Source of the DNA: Rhizobium giardinii bv. giardinii H152
Lineage (GTDB): Bacteria > Pseudomonadota > Alphaproteobacteria > Rhizobiales > Rhizobiaceae
Assembly: GCF_000379605.1 (NCBI RefSeq)
Contig: NZ_KB902679.1
Coordinates: 37,168-101,167, forward strand
Direction: 5' to 3'
DNA: 64,000 nt
Below, piece after piece: positions 56,356 through 64,000 of the stretch. The position numbers and the translations under genes are program-made. The notes beneath the pieces are model-generated. The model did no database searches. It was not told the origin of the DNA and saw only the letters and a program-made list of their open reading frames with translations. How positions within the stretch are numbered: position 1 is the first letter of the stretch; each line of letters opens with the position of its first letter.

Positions 56356-57145
56356 TGGTGTCGCTCGGTCTCAGTTCAGGCCTTGGTCTGGCCGGCACAG
56401 GCGCCGCATCGTTTGCCGGCGCAGCTTTTACGGCTATGCGACCAACCTTTTCCTCAATGCGTTCACACCCGCGACGCAGACTGTCGCGGTCACCAATGCA
56501 GCGCAATACACCGTTTCCTGTCGGGGCACTGGCTCGCTGAACCTGTCAGGCGCGGCGGCTGGCACGGTGACGCAAGCCGCGCCAGTCACCTTCACCGCGA
56601 CGTCGACAAGCCTGACGCTGACGGTCAACGGCGCTTTGAGCCGGGTGCAGCTGGAAACGGGGGCGGCGGCCAGCTCCTTCGTCCAGACGGCGGCCAGCGC
56701 AGCAGCGCGAAGCGCCGATAGTTGCCGCCTGTCGCCGGTCGGCGAAGCCTTGATTCAGAGGGGCGCAGCCACCCTTCTCCTGAAGGGGCAGGGCATCTCC
56801 GGTTCTCTCGGACGTCTCGTCGGCATCGGCACGGGTGACGAGATCATGCGCCTCAACACGGCTCAGACCAACGTGATTGCCGGCAATTCATTGGCGATTG
56901 CGGGCGTCAGCGTGCCCCTGCCCGCCTTCGGCATCTGTCTCGGTTGGAGCGCCGCCGGCCGGTCAGGCAGCTACAATGGCGGGACAATCGCCACCGATGC
57001 GACGGTACCGGCAGCAGCGGGTCAGGTCTTCCTCGGGCGGAATCAGGCGGGCCTGTTTGCCGCCGGCCGTTATGACAGCCTGACGGTCTGGCCCTTTGGG
57101 GCGTCCAACGCGGCGATCCAGGCAAAGGCCTTAGCCTATTCCTGA
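56355..57145 (+). pseudogene. phage head-spike/fibre-like gene, frameshifted
   Basis: An ATG coupled to the spike-base stop opens MVSLGLSSGLGLAGTGAASF, but this frame degrades after about 30 codons. The body of the protein (YGYATNLFLNAFTPATQTVA ... LTLTVNGALSRVQLETGAAA ... SLTVWPFGASNAAIQAKALA) continues in another frame to 57145. One missing base at about 56410-56430 would join them. The beta-rich Ala/Thr/Gly repeats and QLE.G..AS..... segment resemble head-spike or tail-fibre domains of rhizobial phages. Function in the present state is doubtful. Confidence 0.6.
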
Positions 57146-57302
57146 CCCAAGCAACGGCCATAGATTTCCCGCAAATGTACCTTATGCCGGTCGCCGAGGA
57201 GCTCTTCGGCGACCGCTTCGTCAAGAGCAATCGGAGGGTTAAACCAGTTTTTGCGAGCCTTGGGCAGATTTTTGCGCTATGCTGATCATCGGGAGGGGTC
57301 GG

Positions 57303-57533
57303 ATGATAGTCTTGACCACATTTGCAATCGGACTTTCGACGGCGGGTTTGCGATCTGTGCCTTGCTATGCTCTGGCCGGTGGTCTGATCATCGCAGCCTT
57401 CGTTCTTGCGGCACTCTTTTCAGCCGGCGCCGTCTCCCTGATTGCGCTCGTTCTCGCGTTACTCGCTTACAATGCGGGGATCGCCGCACCGGTCTTCGCC
57501 GCGTTCATTCTTGCGCGAAGAAGGCAGGCATAG
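57303..57533 (+). CDS. small membrane protein, unknown
   Basis: 76 residues behind GGGAGGGG. Two long hydrophobic segments (CYALAGGLIIAAFVLAALFS and VSLIALVLALLAYNAGIAAP) and a basic tail LARRRQA. No family recognised. It lies 157 bases downstream of the spike-like genes on the same strand; a phage-derived origin is possible but not shown. Confidence 0.6.
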   Translation: MIVLTTFAIGLSTAGLRSVPCYALAGGLIIAAFVLAALFSAGAVSLIALVLALLAYNAGIAAPVFAAFILARRRQA

Positions 57534-57593
57534 GGCGAGACCCCCACTATGTGAGCAACCCGCCGCTTTCTGCAGCGGGCGGGTATTTCCCGT

Positions 57594-58580
57594 TCAGACC
57601 GGCTCCCAACCACCCTTTTCGCTGGCGCGGTAGATCGCATCAATCAGCTTCTGATTGTTCACAGAGCTTTCCAGCGTCACTACTTCTTCCGTCTCCCCCG
57701 TTGCGGCGCGCGAAAAGGCCTCGGCTTCGAGCTTGTACTGGCGCGCGTCCTGAAAGCGGAAGTGTTGAGATTGCGAGTGGTTCTGGTTTGTCAGTTCCAG
57801 TTCTTCCGCACCGTAGCGATCAGCGTTGAACGGCGACTTGACCTCGATGAAGCCCTTGTCGCCGTGGAACACCATCACCTGGCGAGCGGCAAGCTGGGTG
57901 GAAATGTAGAAGCTCAGCTCGAACTCGCCGAAGTCGGCCCTGACGCTCGAATAGATGTCGGTGCCGAATTCCGGATCGCGATCGGTGCTCGCCTGAACGC
58001 GGATCGGTTCCTTGCCCGTGACGAAACGCGTCGTGATCGTCGGATAGACGCCGATGTCGGGCAGGCCGCCGCCGCCCAGTTCCGGCTTGTTGCGCATATT
58101 GGTGGCATCGCGGTTATAGTAGGTGAAGGCGCCCTGAACGTGGCGCAACCTGCCGATCGCGCCTTCCTGCAAGAGCGAACGAACCTTGTGCCAGACAGGG
58201 CTGTAGGTCACCATGAAGGCTTCCGATATCAGCACCTTGTTGCGGTCGCGCGCCGCGATCACGGCGTCGATTTCCGATGCCTTCAAGGACATCGGCTTTT
58301 CGCAGAGCACGTGCTTTCCGGCATCGGCCGCCTTGATCGTCCATTCGATGTGCTGTGAGGTTGGCAACGGAATGTAGACGGCGTCGATGAGGTCAGAAGC
58401 CAGCATTTCCTCGTAGGAGCCGAAAGCGTGGGGCACCGAGAAACGGTCGGCCATGGCGCGTGCCTTGGAGAGATCGCGGCTGGCGATCGCCGCGACGACG
58501 CAGTTCTCAGCATCCTGGATGGCGGGAACAACGAGCTCGCGGCCGATCTTGGCCGTCGACAGAATACCGAAACGCAACAT
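57594..58580 (-). CDS. Gfo/Idh/MocA-family oxidoreductase
   Basis: 328 residues. Rossmann motif [23 protein letters not shown] motif in [12 protein letters not shown], and [14 protein letters not shown], all standard for the family. Not related closely to the importer-linked enzyme at 6325: the STAKIG motif and [10 protein letters not shown] put it in the dehydrogenase branch with dimeric dihydrodiol/xylose dehydrogenases. Substrate unknown. Single gene; a repeat and a large hairpin lie upstream. Confidence 0.87.
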   Translation of the reverse strand: MLRFGILSTAKIGRELVVPAIQDAENCVVAAIASRDLSKARAMADRFSVPHAFGSYEEMLASDLIDAVYIPLPTSQHIEWTIKAADAGKHVLCEKPMSLKASEIDAVIAARDRNKVLISEAFMVTYSPVWHKVRSLLQEGAIGRLRHVQGAFTYYNRDATNMRNKPELGGGGLPDIGVYPTITTRFVTGKEPIRVQASTDRDPEFGTDIYSSVRADFGEFELSFYISTQLAARQVMVFHGDKGFIEVKSPFNADRYGAEELELTNQNHSQSQHFRFQDARQYKLEAEAFSRAATGETEEVVTLESSVNNQKLIDAIYRASEKGGWEPV

Positions 58581-58640
58581 GACCTATCCTCCCTGTTTCG
58601 GCGGCACAGTAACCGCGCGGTAGGTGCCGTTCAAGCTAAG

Positions 58641-58683
58641 CAGGTTCCGGAAAAGTGTCCAACGGTTTTCCGGCCAGAACCTG
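58641..58683. repeat. rhizobial intergenic palindrome (CCGGAAAAGTG type), copy B
   Basis: Arms CAGGTTC (58641-58647) and GAACCTG (58677-58683) enclose CCGGAAAA (58647-58654) and TTTTCCGG (58666-58673). Same core and layout as the copy at 38264-38310, with unrelated outer arms that each pair perfectly. Confidence 0.75.
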
Positions 58684-58695
58684 CGTTAAAACAAA

Positions 58696-58744
58696 CACCT
58701 AAGCAGACGAAACGTTGGCCTGCCAACAAAAGTCTGCTTAGGTG
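58696..58744. repeat. large two-level hairpin upstream of the aldo/keto reductase
   Basis: Perfect 13-bp arms CACCTAAGCAGAC (58696-58708) and GTCTGCTTAGGTG (58732-58744) with a nested GTTGG (58714-58718) and CCAAC (58723-58727). No T run follows on either strand. It lies 12 bases from repeat copy B and 112 bases before the reductase ATG. It could be part of a composite repeat, an RNA leader structure or an operator. Confidence 0.7.
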
Positions 58745-58856
58745 CGCGGGAATAAAATTGCCGCCGGGCATGTAAAAACGCTGTACCTCGCCTATGTCCA
58801 TGGGGCAGACTTCGGAGCCTCCCAAGCGATACCCCTTAGCAGCCAGGAGCGACTTC

Positions 58857-59807
58857 ATGGAAAAGCGAACCCTCGGCCGCACCGGCCTGTCCATCGCGCC
58901 GCTGGTCTTCGGTGGCAATGTCTTCGGCTGGACCGCGGATGAAAAGACCTCCTTCCAATTGCTCGGCGCCTTCTTCGCCGCAGGCTTCAATGCCGTCGAT
59001 ACTGCCGATGCCTATTCCACCTGGGTTCCGGGCAATAGCGGCGGCGAATCCGAGACGATCATCGGCAAATGGCTGAAGCAGTCGGGCCGATCGCGGGACG
59101 AGGCCGTGATTGTCACCAAGGTCGGCTCCGAGATGGGGCCGGATCGCAAGGGGCTTTCGGCAAGATGGATCCTGCAGGCCGTCGAGGATTCCCTTCGTCG
59201 GCTGCAGACCGATCATATCGACGTCTATCTGTCGCATTGGCCCGATCCGGAAACGCCCTATGAGGAAACGCTCAGGGCCTATGAGAGCCTTCTGCAGCAG
59301 GGCAAGGTTCGCCATATCGGAGCCTCCAATCTGAATGCGGAGCAGCTGCGCGCCGCACTCGATGTTTCGAAACAGCAGAACCTGCCGCGCTATGACGTGC
59401 TGCAGCCGGAATATAATCTCTATGACCGCGCGTCCTTCGACGGTGCGCTGCGCAATCTCTGCATCGCCGAGGAGATCGGCGTGATCACCTATTTCGGCCT
59501 TGCGAGAGGTTTTCTTTCGGGGAAATATCGTTCGCACAGGGATATGGAAGCCTCGGCGCGCGGCAGCGGCATCGGCAAATATCTCGACGGCCGCGGTATG
59601 CGGATCCTGGGCGCGCTGGACGAGGTAGCGGCGGAGACCGGCAACACCCAGGCAGAGATCGCGCTGGCCTGGATCATGGCACGCAGGGGCGTCACGGCAC
59701 CGATTTCCAGCGCGACGAACCTGACCCAGCTCGAAAGCCTGGTCAAGGCGGCTTCGATCCGCCTTTCCAATGAGGCCTGCCAGCTGCTAAACGAGGCCAG
59801 CGAATAG
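58857..59807 (+). CDS. aldo/keto reductase
   Basis: 316 residues, ATG after AGGAG. TIM-barrel AKR with catalytic Asp and Tyr in FNAVDTADAYSTW, Lys in VIVTKVGSEMG, His in DVYLSHWPDP, and the NADPH-binding GLARGFLSGKY and SATNLTQLESLVKA. It reduces carbonyls with NADPH; substrate unknown. Followed by a GNAT gene 21 bases later. Confidence 0.92.
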   Translation: MEKRTLGRTGLSIAPLVFGGNVFGWTADEKTSFQLLGAFFAAGFNAVDTADAYSTWVPGNSGGESETIIGKWLKQSGRSRDEAVIVTKVGSEMGPDRKGLSARWILQAVEDSLRRLQTDHIDVYLSHWPDPETPYEETLRAYESLLQQGKVRHIGASNLNAEQLRAALDVSKQQNLPRYDVLQPEYNLYDRASFDGALRNLCIAEEIGVITYFGLARGFLSGKYRSHRDMEASARGSGIGKYLDGRGMRILGALDEVAAETGNTQAEIALAWIMARRGVTAPISSATNLTQLESLVKAASIRLSNEACQLLNEASE

Positions 59808-59828
59808 CAGACCCGGGAGGAAGAAGGC

Positions 59829-60272
59829 ATGACGGTTGAGATACGCCACGCGGCACCCGGCGACGAAGCGGACTGGCGCAGGCTCTGGGCGGGCTATGTC
59901 GCGTTTTACCGGGTGGCGGTATCCCCGGACGTGACGACAACGACGTGGGGCCGGATCATCGATCCTGCAACGCCGCTGTTCATGCGTGTCGCGGTGCTGG
60001 ACGGCCACGTCGTCGGCTTTGCCATCTGCCTCTTGCATGAGGCGACCTGGGTGAAGGAGCCGGTCTGTTATCTGGAAGACCTTTTCCTCGATGAGGCTGT
60101 GCGCGGAAAGGGCATCGGCAAGGCGCTGCTCGACGATCTCGTCGACAAGGCCAAGGCCAACGGCTGGGCCCGCCTCTACTGGCATACCGACGAAGGTAAT
60201 CAGACGGCACGGCGGCTCTACGACAAATATACCGAGGCCGATGGCCATGTTCACTACCGGATGAGCTTTTAA
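59829..60272 (+). CDS. GNAT-family N-acetyltransferase
   Basis: 147 residues behind GGGAGGAAG. Acetyl-CoA site LFLDEAVRGKGIGKALLDDL (RGKGIG), then LYWHTDEGNQTARRLYDKYT, typical of the small GNATs close to PhnO/diamine acetyltransferases. Co-transcribed with the aldo/keto reductase. Ends 4 bases into the convergent M15-like gene. Confidence 0.88.
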   Translation: MTVEIRHAAPGDEADWRRLWAGYVAFYRVAVSPDVTTTTWGRIIDPATPLFMRVAVLDGHVVGFAICLLHEATWVKEPVCYLEDLFLDEAVRGKGIGKALLDDLVDKAKANGWARLYWHTDEGNQTARRLYDKYTEADGHVHYRMSF

Positions 60273-60886
60273 CCGTTCAGGGACGGAAAGCCCTGATATA
60301 ACACGGCATGGCTGCCGGAATGATTGGCCATGCCTTCCTTCGTCAGCAGGCCAGCCGGCGCCGCATAGCTGCGGATGCGCCGTGCCGGCCGCTCGTGCCA
60401 CTGGATATTCACCGCCCAGAGTTTCGGGAAGAAGCAGAGCGACGCGTAGGGCAGGTTGTCGTGGATCCACCAGGCGAGCGACTGCCAGCCGCCGAGTTCC
60501 GCGCGCCGGTCCCAGACCCAGGGAACGACAATGCAGGCCGTCGCCCCCATGCAGCCGTCGGCGTCGCGCATGTCCCAGATGTGATCGGCGGCGCTGGCTG
60601 CATTGGTCGAGCAGTTCAGCTTGTTGCGATTGCCGAATTCATTGATGGAGCGGGACCTATAGCCGGACCGGATATGCAGCCGGCCGAAGGTCCGCTGCAG
60701 CGGCTCCAGCAATTCCTCGCAGAGCTTCGTGCCGGCAGCGATCGCCAGTTCCGGATCGTCGGGGATGTTCGGCATGCCATAGAAATCGGCGATCTCGGAA
60801 TAGAGGAAGTCTCTGAGAAAGAAATTCTCCGACAGGCGCACGCGGCCCAGATTCTCGAGCGCCCTCATCGATCCAGGCTTTTTCAT
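60269..60886 (-). CDS. peptidase M15-like protein with altered metal site
   Basis: 205 residues, ATG behind GGGGAGAAG. LSENFFLRDFLYSEIADFYG, PDDPELAIAAGTKLCEELLE and GRLHIRSGYRSRSINEFGNR match the N-terminal half of M15 D-Ala-D-Ala carboxypeptidase-like proteins (the SGYRS block). The usual zinc ligands (SxHxxGxAxD and a late HxH) are not cleanly present; AADHIWDMRD and NIQWHERP are the nearest candidates. It may be an inactive relative. No signal peptide seen. Confidence 0.65.
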   Translation of the reverse strand: MKKPGSMRALENLGRVRLSENFFLRDFLYSEIADFYGMPNIPDDPELAIAAGTKLCEELLEPLQRTFGRLHIRSGYRSRSINEFGNRNKLNCSTNAASAADHIWDMRDADGCMGATACIVVPWVWDRRAELGGWQSLAWWIHDNLPYASLCFFPKLWAVNIQWHERPARRIRSYAAPAGLLTKEGMANHSGSHAVLYQGFPSLNG

Positions 60887-60948
60887 GCAACTTCTCCCCT
60901 TTTCCGGGAGACTATGCCGGCGGCGGTCTGCGTTCCACCCGTTTTCCT

Positions 60949-61839
60949 TCAGCCAACGTGCCGGAAGAAATCGATGAAGGCGCGCAAGGCCGGGCGCATC
61001 TGCCGGCGGCTGGCATAGTAGAGATAGGGGCCGGGATAGGGCGGGCACCAGTCCTCCAGGACCCGAACCAGCCGCCCCGCCTCGATATGCTCGATCACCC
61101 GCATCTCGAAGGCGTAGGCGATCCCCGCGCCGCCGATCGCCGCCGCAATGATCGGCCGGTCCTCGCCGAGAATGAGCGGCCCCTCGATGGGGATGGTCAG
61201 TTCCTGCCCATCCTTGCCGAATTCCCAGTTGTAGAGCGTGCCGTTGGAAAAACGGCGGCGGATGCAGCGGTGCCGGAGAAGATCGCGCGGATGCTCGGGG
61301 ACCGGGAACCGGTCGAAATAGGCGGGCGAGGCGACGATGGCACCGCGCAGCGGCGGGCCGATCCTGACTGCGATCATATCGGCTTCCAGGCTTTCTTCCA
61401 GCCGGATACCGGCATCGAAGCCCTCGCGCACGATATCGGTAAAGCCGTCCTCGTCGGCGATTTCCAGCATGATATCCGGATAAAGACCCAGGAACTCGCC
61501 AAGCCGGGGTGCGATCAGGAGGTCGGCGGCAAAGCGCGGCGCGGTGACGCGCAGATTGCCGGAGGGCTGCCCCTTCGCCTCGATGACGGCGTCGAGCGCC
61601 ATGCCGATCTCGTTCAGCGCCGGGCGCAGGCGTTCCAGGAGCAGCAGGCCTTCTCCGGTCGGCGCGACGCTGCGCGTGGTGCGTGCCAGAAGCCGGACGC
61701 CGAGGCTCTCCTCCAGTGTCGAGATCGCATGGCTGACCGCCGACGGCGCGATGCCGAGCTCCTTGGCGGCCGCGCGGAAGCTGCGATGCGCGGCGACGGT
61801 TGACAGGACGGCGAGCTGGGCGAGTTGGTTTCTGTTCAT
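60949..61839 (-). CDS. LysR-family transcriptional regulator
   Basis: 296 residues. [23 protein letters not shown] at residues 21-40, then linker helix [20 protein letters not shown] and a periplasmic-binding-like effector domain. Divergent from an aldo/keto reductase with a 134-base gap, the standard LysR-target layout. Subgroup resembles regulators that control oxidoreductase genes of the AKR type. Confidence 0.92.
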   Translation of the reverse strand: MNRNQLAQLAVLSTVAAHRSFRAAAKELGIAPSAVSHAISTLEESLGVRLLARTTRSVAPTGEGLLLLERLRPALNEIGMALDAVIEAKGQPSGNLRVTAPRFAADLLIAPRLGEFLGLYPDIMLEIADEDGFTDIVREGFDAGIRLEESLEADMIAVRIGPPLRGAIVASPAYFDRFPVPEHPRDLLRHRCIRRRFSNGTLYNWEFGKDGQELTIPIEGPLILGEDRPIIAAAIGGAGIAYAFEMRVIEHIEAGRLVRVLEDWCPPYPGPYLYYASRRQMRPALRAFIDFFRHVG

Positions 61840-61973
61840 TGCTCGAAGTGATAGAACAACCCGTTAGGATTTGCAGCCATTATCAAACGATCCCAGGCGC
61901 ATTAGTTTCATGCTGTAACGCCGGTGCCGGTCGGTGCTCGCGTTCCCTTTCCGGCTCACAAAGGAGCAATCAG

Positions 61974-62969
<996 letters not shown>

Positions 62970-62971
62970 TG

Positions 62972-63011
62972 GCGTCAAGGGCTTCGCCCCTTCGGGCAAA
63001 GCCCTTGACGC
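62972..63011. repeat. long perfect hairpin after the aldo/keto reductase
   Basis: Arms GCGTCAAGGGCTT (62972-62984) and AAGCCCTTGACGC (62999-63011), 13 bp, with nested GCCC and GGGC. It begins 3 bases after the stop. No T run follows, so it is either a Rho-linked mRNA end or a member of an intergenic repeat family. Confidence 0.7.
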
Positions 63012-63078
63012 GTTCTGCGCCGTATCCTTCGGTTCGTCCTTGTTCCCTTGGGCCGTCGTGGTAGGATCGCACGGCACG

Positions 63079-63125
63079 CTACAGCGCCGCGCGTCAAACG
63101 TGACGCGCAAAGGACGCTGCAGTAG
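63079..63125. repeat. rhizobial intergenic palindrome (GCGCGTCA type)
   Basis: GCGCGTCA (63089-63096) and TGACGCGC (63101-63108) with loop AACG, enclosed by CTACAGCG (63079-63086) and CGCTGCAGTAG (63115-63125). This pattern recurs between genes in rhizobia. The ribosome site of the next gene begins directly after it, so it lies in that gene's leader. Confidence 0.7.
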
Positions 63126-63139
63126 GGAGGTGGCTCCGT

Positions 63140-63499
63140 ATGTCGGACGAACAGGCAATTGGCACAGTCGTTCATCTCTATGTCGATGGAATGGCGTTTT
63201 GCAACGAAGCGGCCCTGCGCAAGGCCTTCCATCCGGATGCCAAGATCATCGGCAATTTTCAGGGCGCCGTCGAATGGATGTCCCGCGACGAGTTCATCGC
63301 CGCCATCCTCGCCGAACCGCCGGCCGCGCCCGGAACCCAGCCCCTGCTCGATATCGAGATCACCGACATCGAGGGCGACGCTGCCTTCGTCAAGGTGACC
63401 GACGAGTTTGCCGGAATGCGCTTCACCGATTATCTGTCCTTTCTGAAGATCGGCGGCCACTGGGTGATCGTCAACAAGCTCTATCATCTGCACCGGTAG
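63140..63499 (+). CDS. NTF2-like (putative lumazine-binding) protein
   Basis: 119 residues behind AGGGAGG. VVHLYVDGMAFCNEAALRKA is the opening helix, FHPDAKIIGNF the first strand, and DYLSFLKIGGHWVIVNKLYH the closing block of the NTF2-like family often named putative lumazine-binding. Small, cytosolic, no catalytic motif recognisable. Not similar in detail to the NTF2-like protein at 29964. Confidence 0.8.
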   Translation: MSDEQAIGTVVHLYVDGMAFCNEAALRKAFHPDAKIIGNFQGAVEWMSRDEFIAAILAEPPAAPGTQPLLDIEITDIEGDAAFVKVTDEFAGMRFTDYLSFLKIGGHWVIVNKLYHLHR

Positions 63500-64000
63500 A
63501 AGCCCTCGAGGGGGAAAGTGGATCCCCCAACGGCCGATAGCCACGCCCGGAAAATCCGCCGTGGTTCTGCTTCATGTTTACTTGGCCGGGGCGCTGGAAA
63601 GTGCCGATGACTAAGTAATTTTATATGACGCCTTCCAGCGCCCCGTTCAGTGTTGGTCGACGGGCAACTCCGGTTTCTCTGCGGGGATGGCGGCACCTTT
63701 TTTCGGTACAGGGTGACGCTCGACTGATGCCGGATTGCTCCAGCATCGACGGCGCCACGAAAGGAATTGCTCGTCGCAAGCCCAGTCGCCGGTCCTGATG
63801 TGTGCCTCACAGGCACGCCCCGTCCTGTTTCAGACGAGAGGGAAACCATTTTCTGCCGGTCCACCGGGCAAAGGCTCACGTCCTTCCTTAACCCGGCACC
63901 GGTCCCGCCTCGCCGCGACGCCTCGCGGGGTAGCCGATGACGGAACGCCACGATCATGGCACAGGTTTTCGGGGCGGGGATCAGCGGGGAAACTGCGGGG
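63500..64000. other. unassigned window end with an inverted repeat
   Basis: No gene with a credible start and family was found. A 12-bp inverted repeat GGGGCGCTGGAA (63588-63599) and TTCCAGCGCCCC (63633-63644) encloses a more AT-rich 33-base loop. The minus strand is open for 157 codons (63484-63957) but the translation looks like non-coding sequence (many Arg, Ser, His; no family). It could be a structured RNA or the end of a mobile element that continues beyond the window. Confidence 0.35.

Noticed and set aside
63484..63957. A minus-strand frame of 157 codons at the window end
   Set aside because: No family resemblance, odd composition, and it overlaps the end of the NTF2-like gene; kept only as a possible structured region.

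Overview
The window looks like 64 kb of chromosome from a GC-rich alphaproteobacterium of the Rhizobiaceae (Rhizobium, Agrobacterium or Pararhizobium type). The reasons are the gene content and order (mgsA-glk-ABC exporter-dapB-gpmA, dnaK/dnaJ, recF, polA), a sigma-70 promoter of the rhizobial CTTGAC-N17-CTATCT kind, an alphaproteobacterial RpoH promoter before dnaK, and several intergenic palindromes of the kind common in rhizobia (RIME-like and CCGAAAAGTG-type). No tRNA, rRNA, CRISPR array, transposase or replication origin was seen. Species assignment is an inference.

Layout. 1-8.45 kb: a divergent amino-sugar locus. A SIS protein (cut by the window edge), a HutC-type GntR regulator and a BadF-type sugar kinase lie on the minus strand. 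On the plus strand are murQ and a CUT1 sugar ABC importer with an embedded Gfo/Idh/MocA oxidoreductase. Two near-identical 16-bp operator candidates sit in the shared promoter region. 8.5-13.8 kb: an RND efflux pump (adaptor and pump) with a downstream TetR regulator. 13.8-22.3 kb: a frameshifted purU, polA, a MarR regulator, an M20 peptidase, a UPF0104 membrane protein, a small secreted protein and a cold-shock gene with a long leader. 22.7-30.4 kb: a 50-residue entericidin-like lipoprotein, a class A penicillin-binding protein, dnaK, dnaJ, a GST and an NTF2-like protein. 30.6-38.3 kb: recF, moeB, GNAT, a hydroxyacid dehydrogenase, an SH3 protein, adenosine kinase, a VOC protein divergent from a TetR gene with a clear operator, nth and a DUF2244 protein. 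38.4-44.2 kb: an AraC-MGMT fusion, gpmA, dapB, an MsbA-like exporter, glk and mgsA. 44.3-53.7 kb: mepA divergent from a YejABEF-type muropeptide importer, then ghrA, and a MarR/NlpC-P60 pair. 53.8-57.5 kb: xseA, a flavodoxin-fold reductase and two phage spike-like genes, the second frameshifted. 57.6-63.5 kb: oxidoreductases, GNAT, an M15-like protein, LysR and a second NTF2-like protein. The last 500 bases hold no gene I can name.

Themes. Peptidoglycan turnover recurs. MepA can release muropeptides, YejABEF can import them, a signal-less SH3-NlpC/P60 protein could cut the peptides in the cytoplasm, and the kinase plus MurQ plus sugar importer could handle the amino sugars. The most interesting hypothesis is that the first 8.5 kb encode a PTS-independent route for N-acetylmuramic acid (ABC import, BadF-type kinase, MurQ etherase), with an oxidoreductase of unknown role inside the operon. 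Two genes (purU and the spike gene) each appear to carry a one-base deletion, which is either real decay or assembly error.
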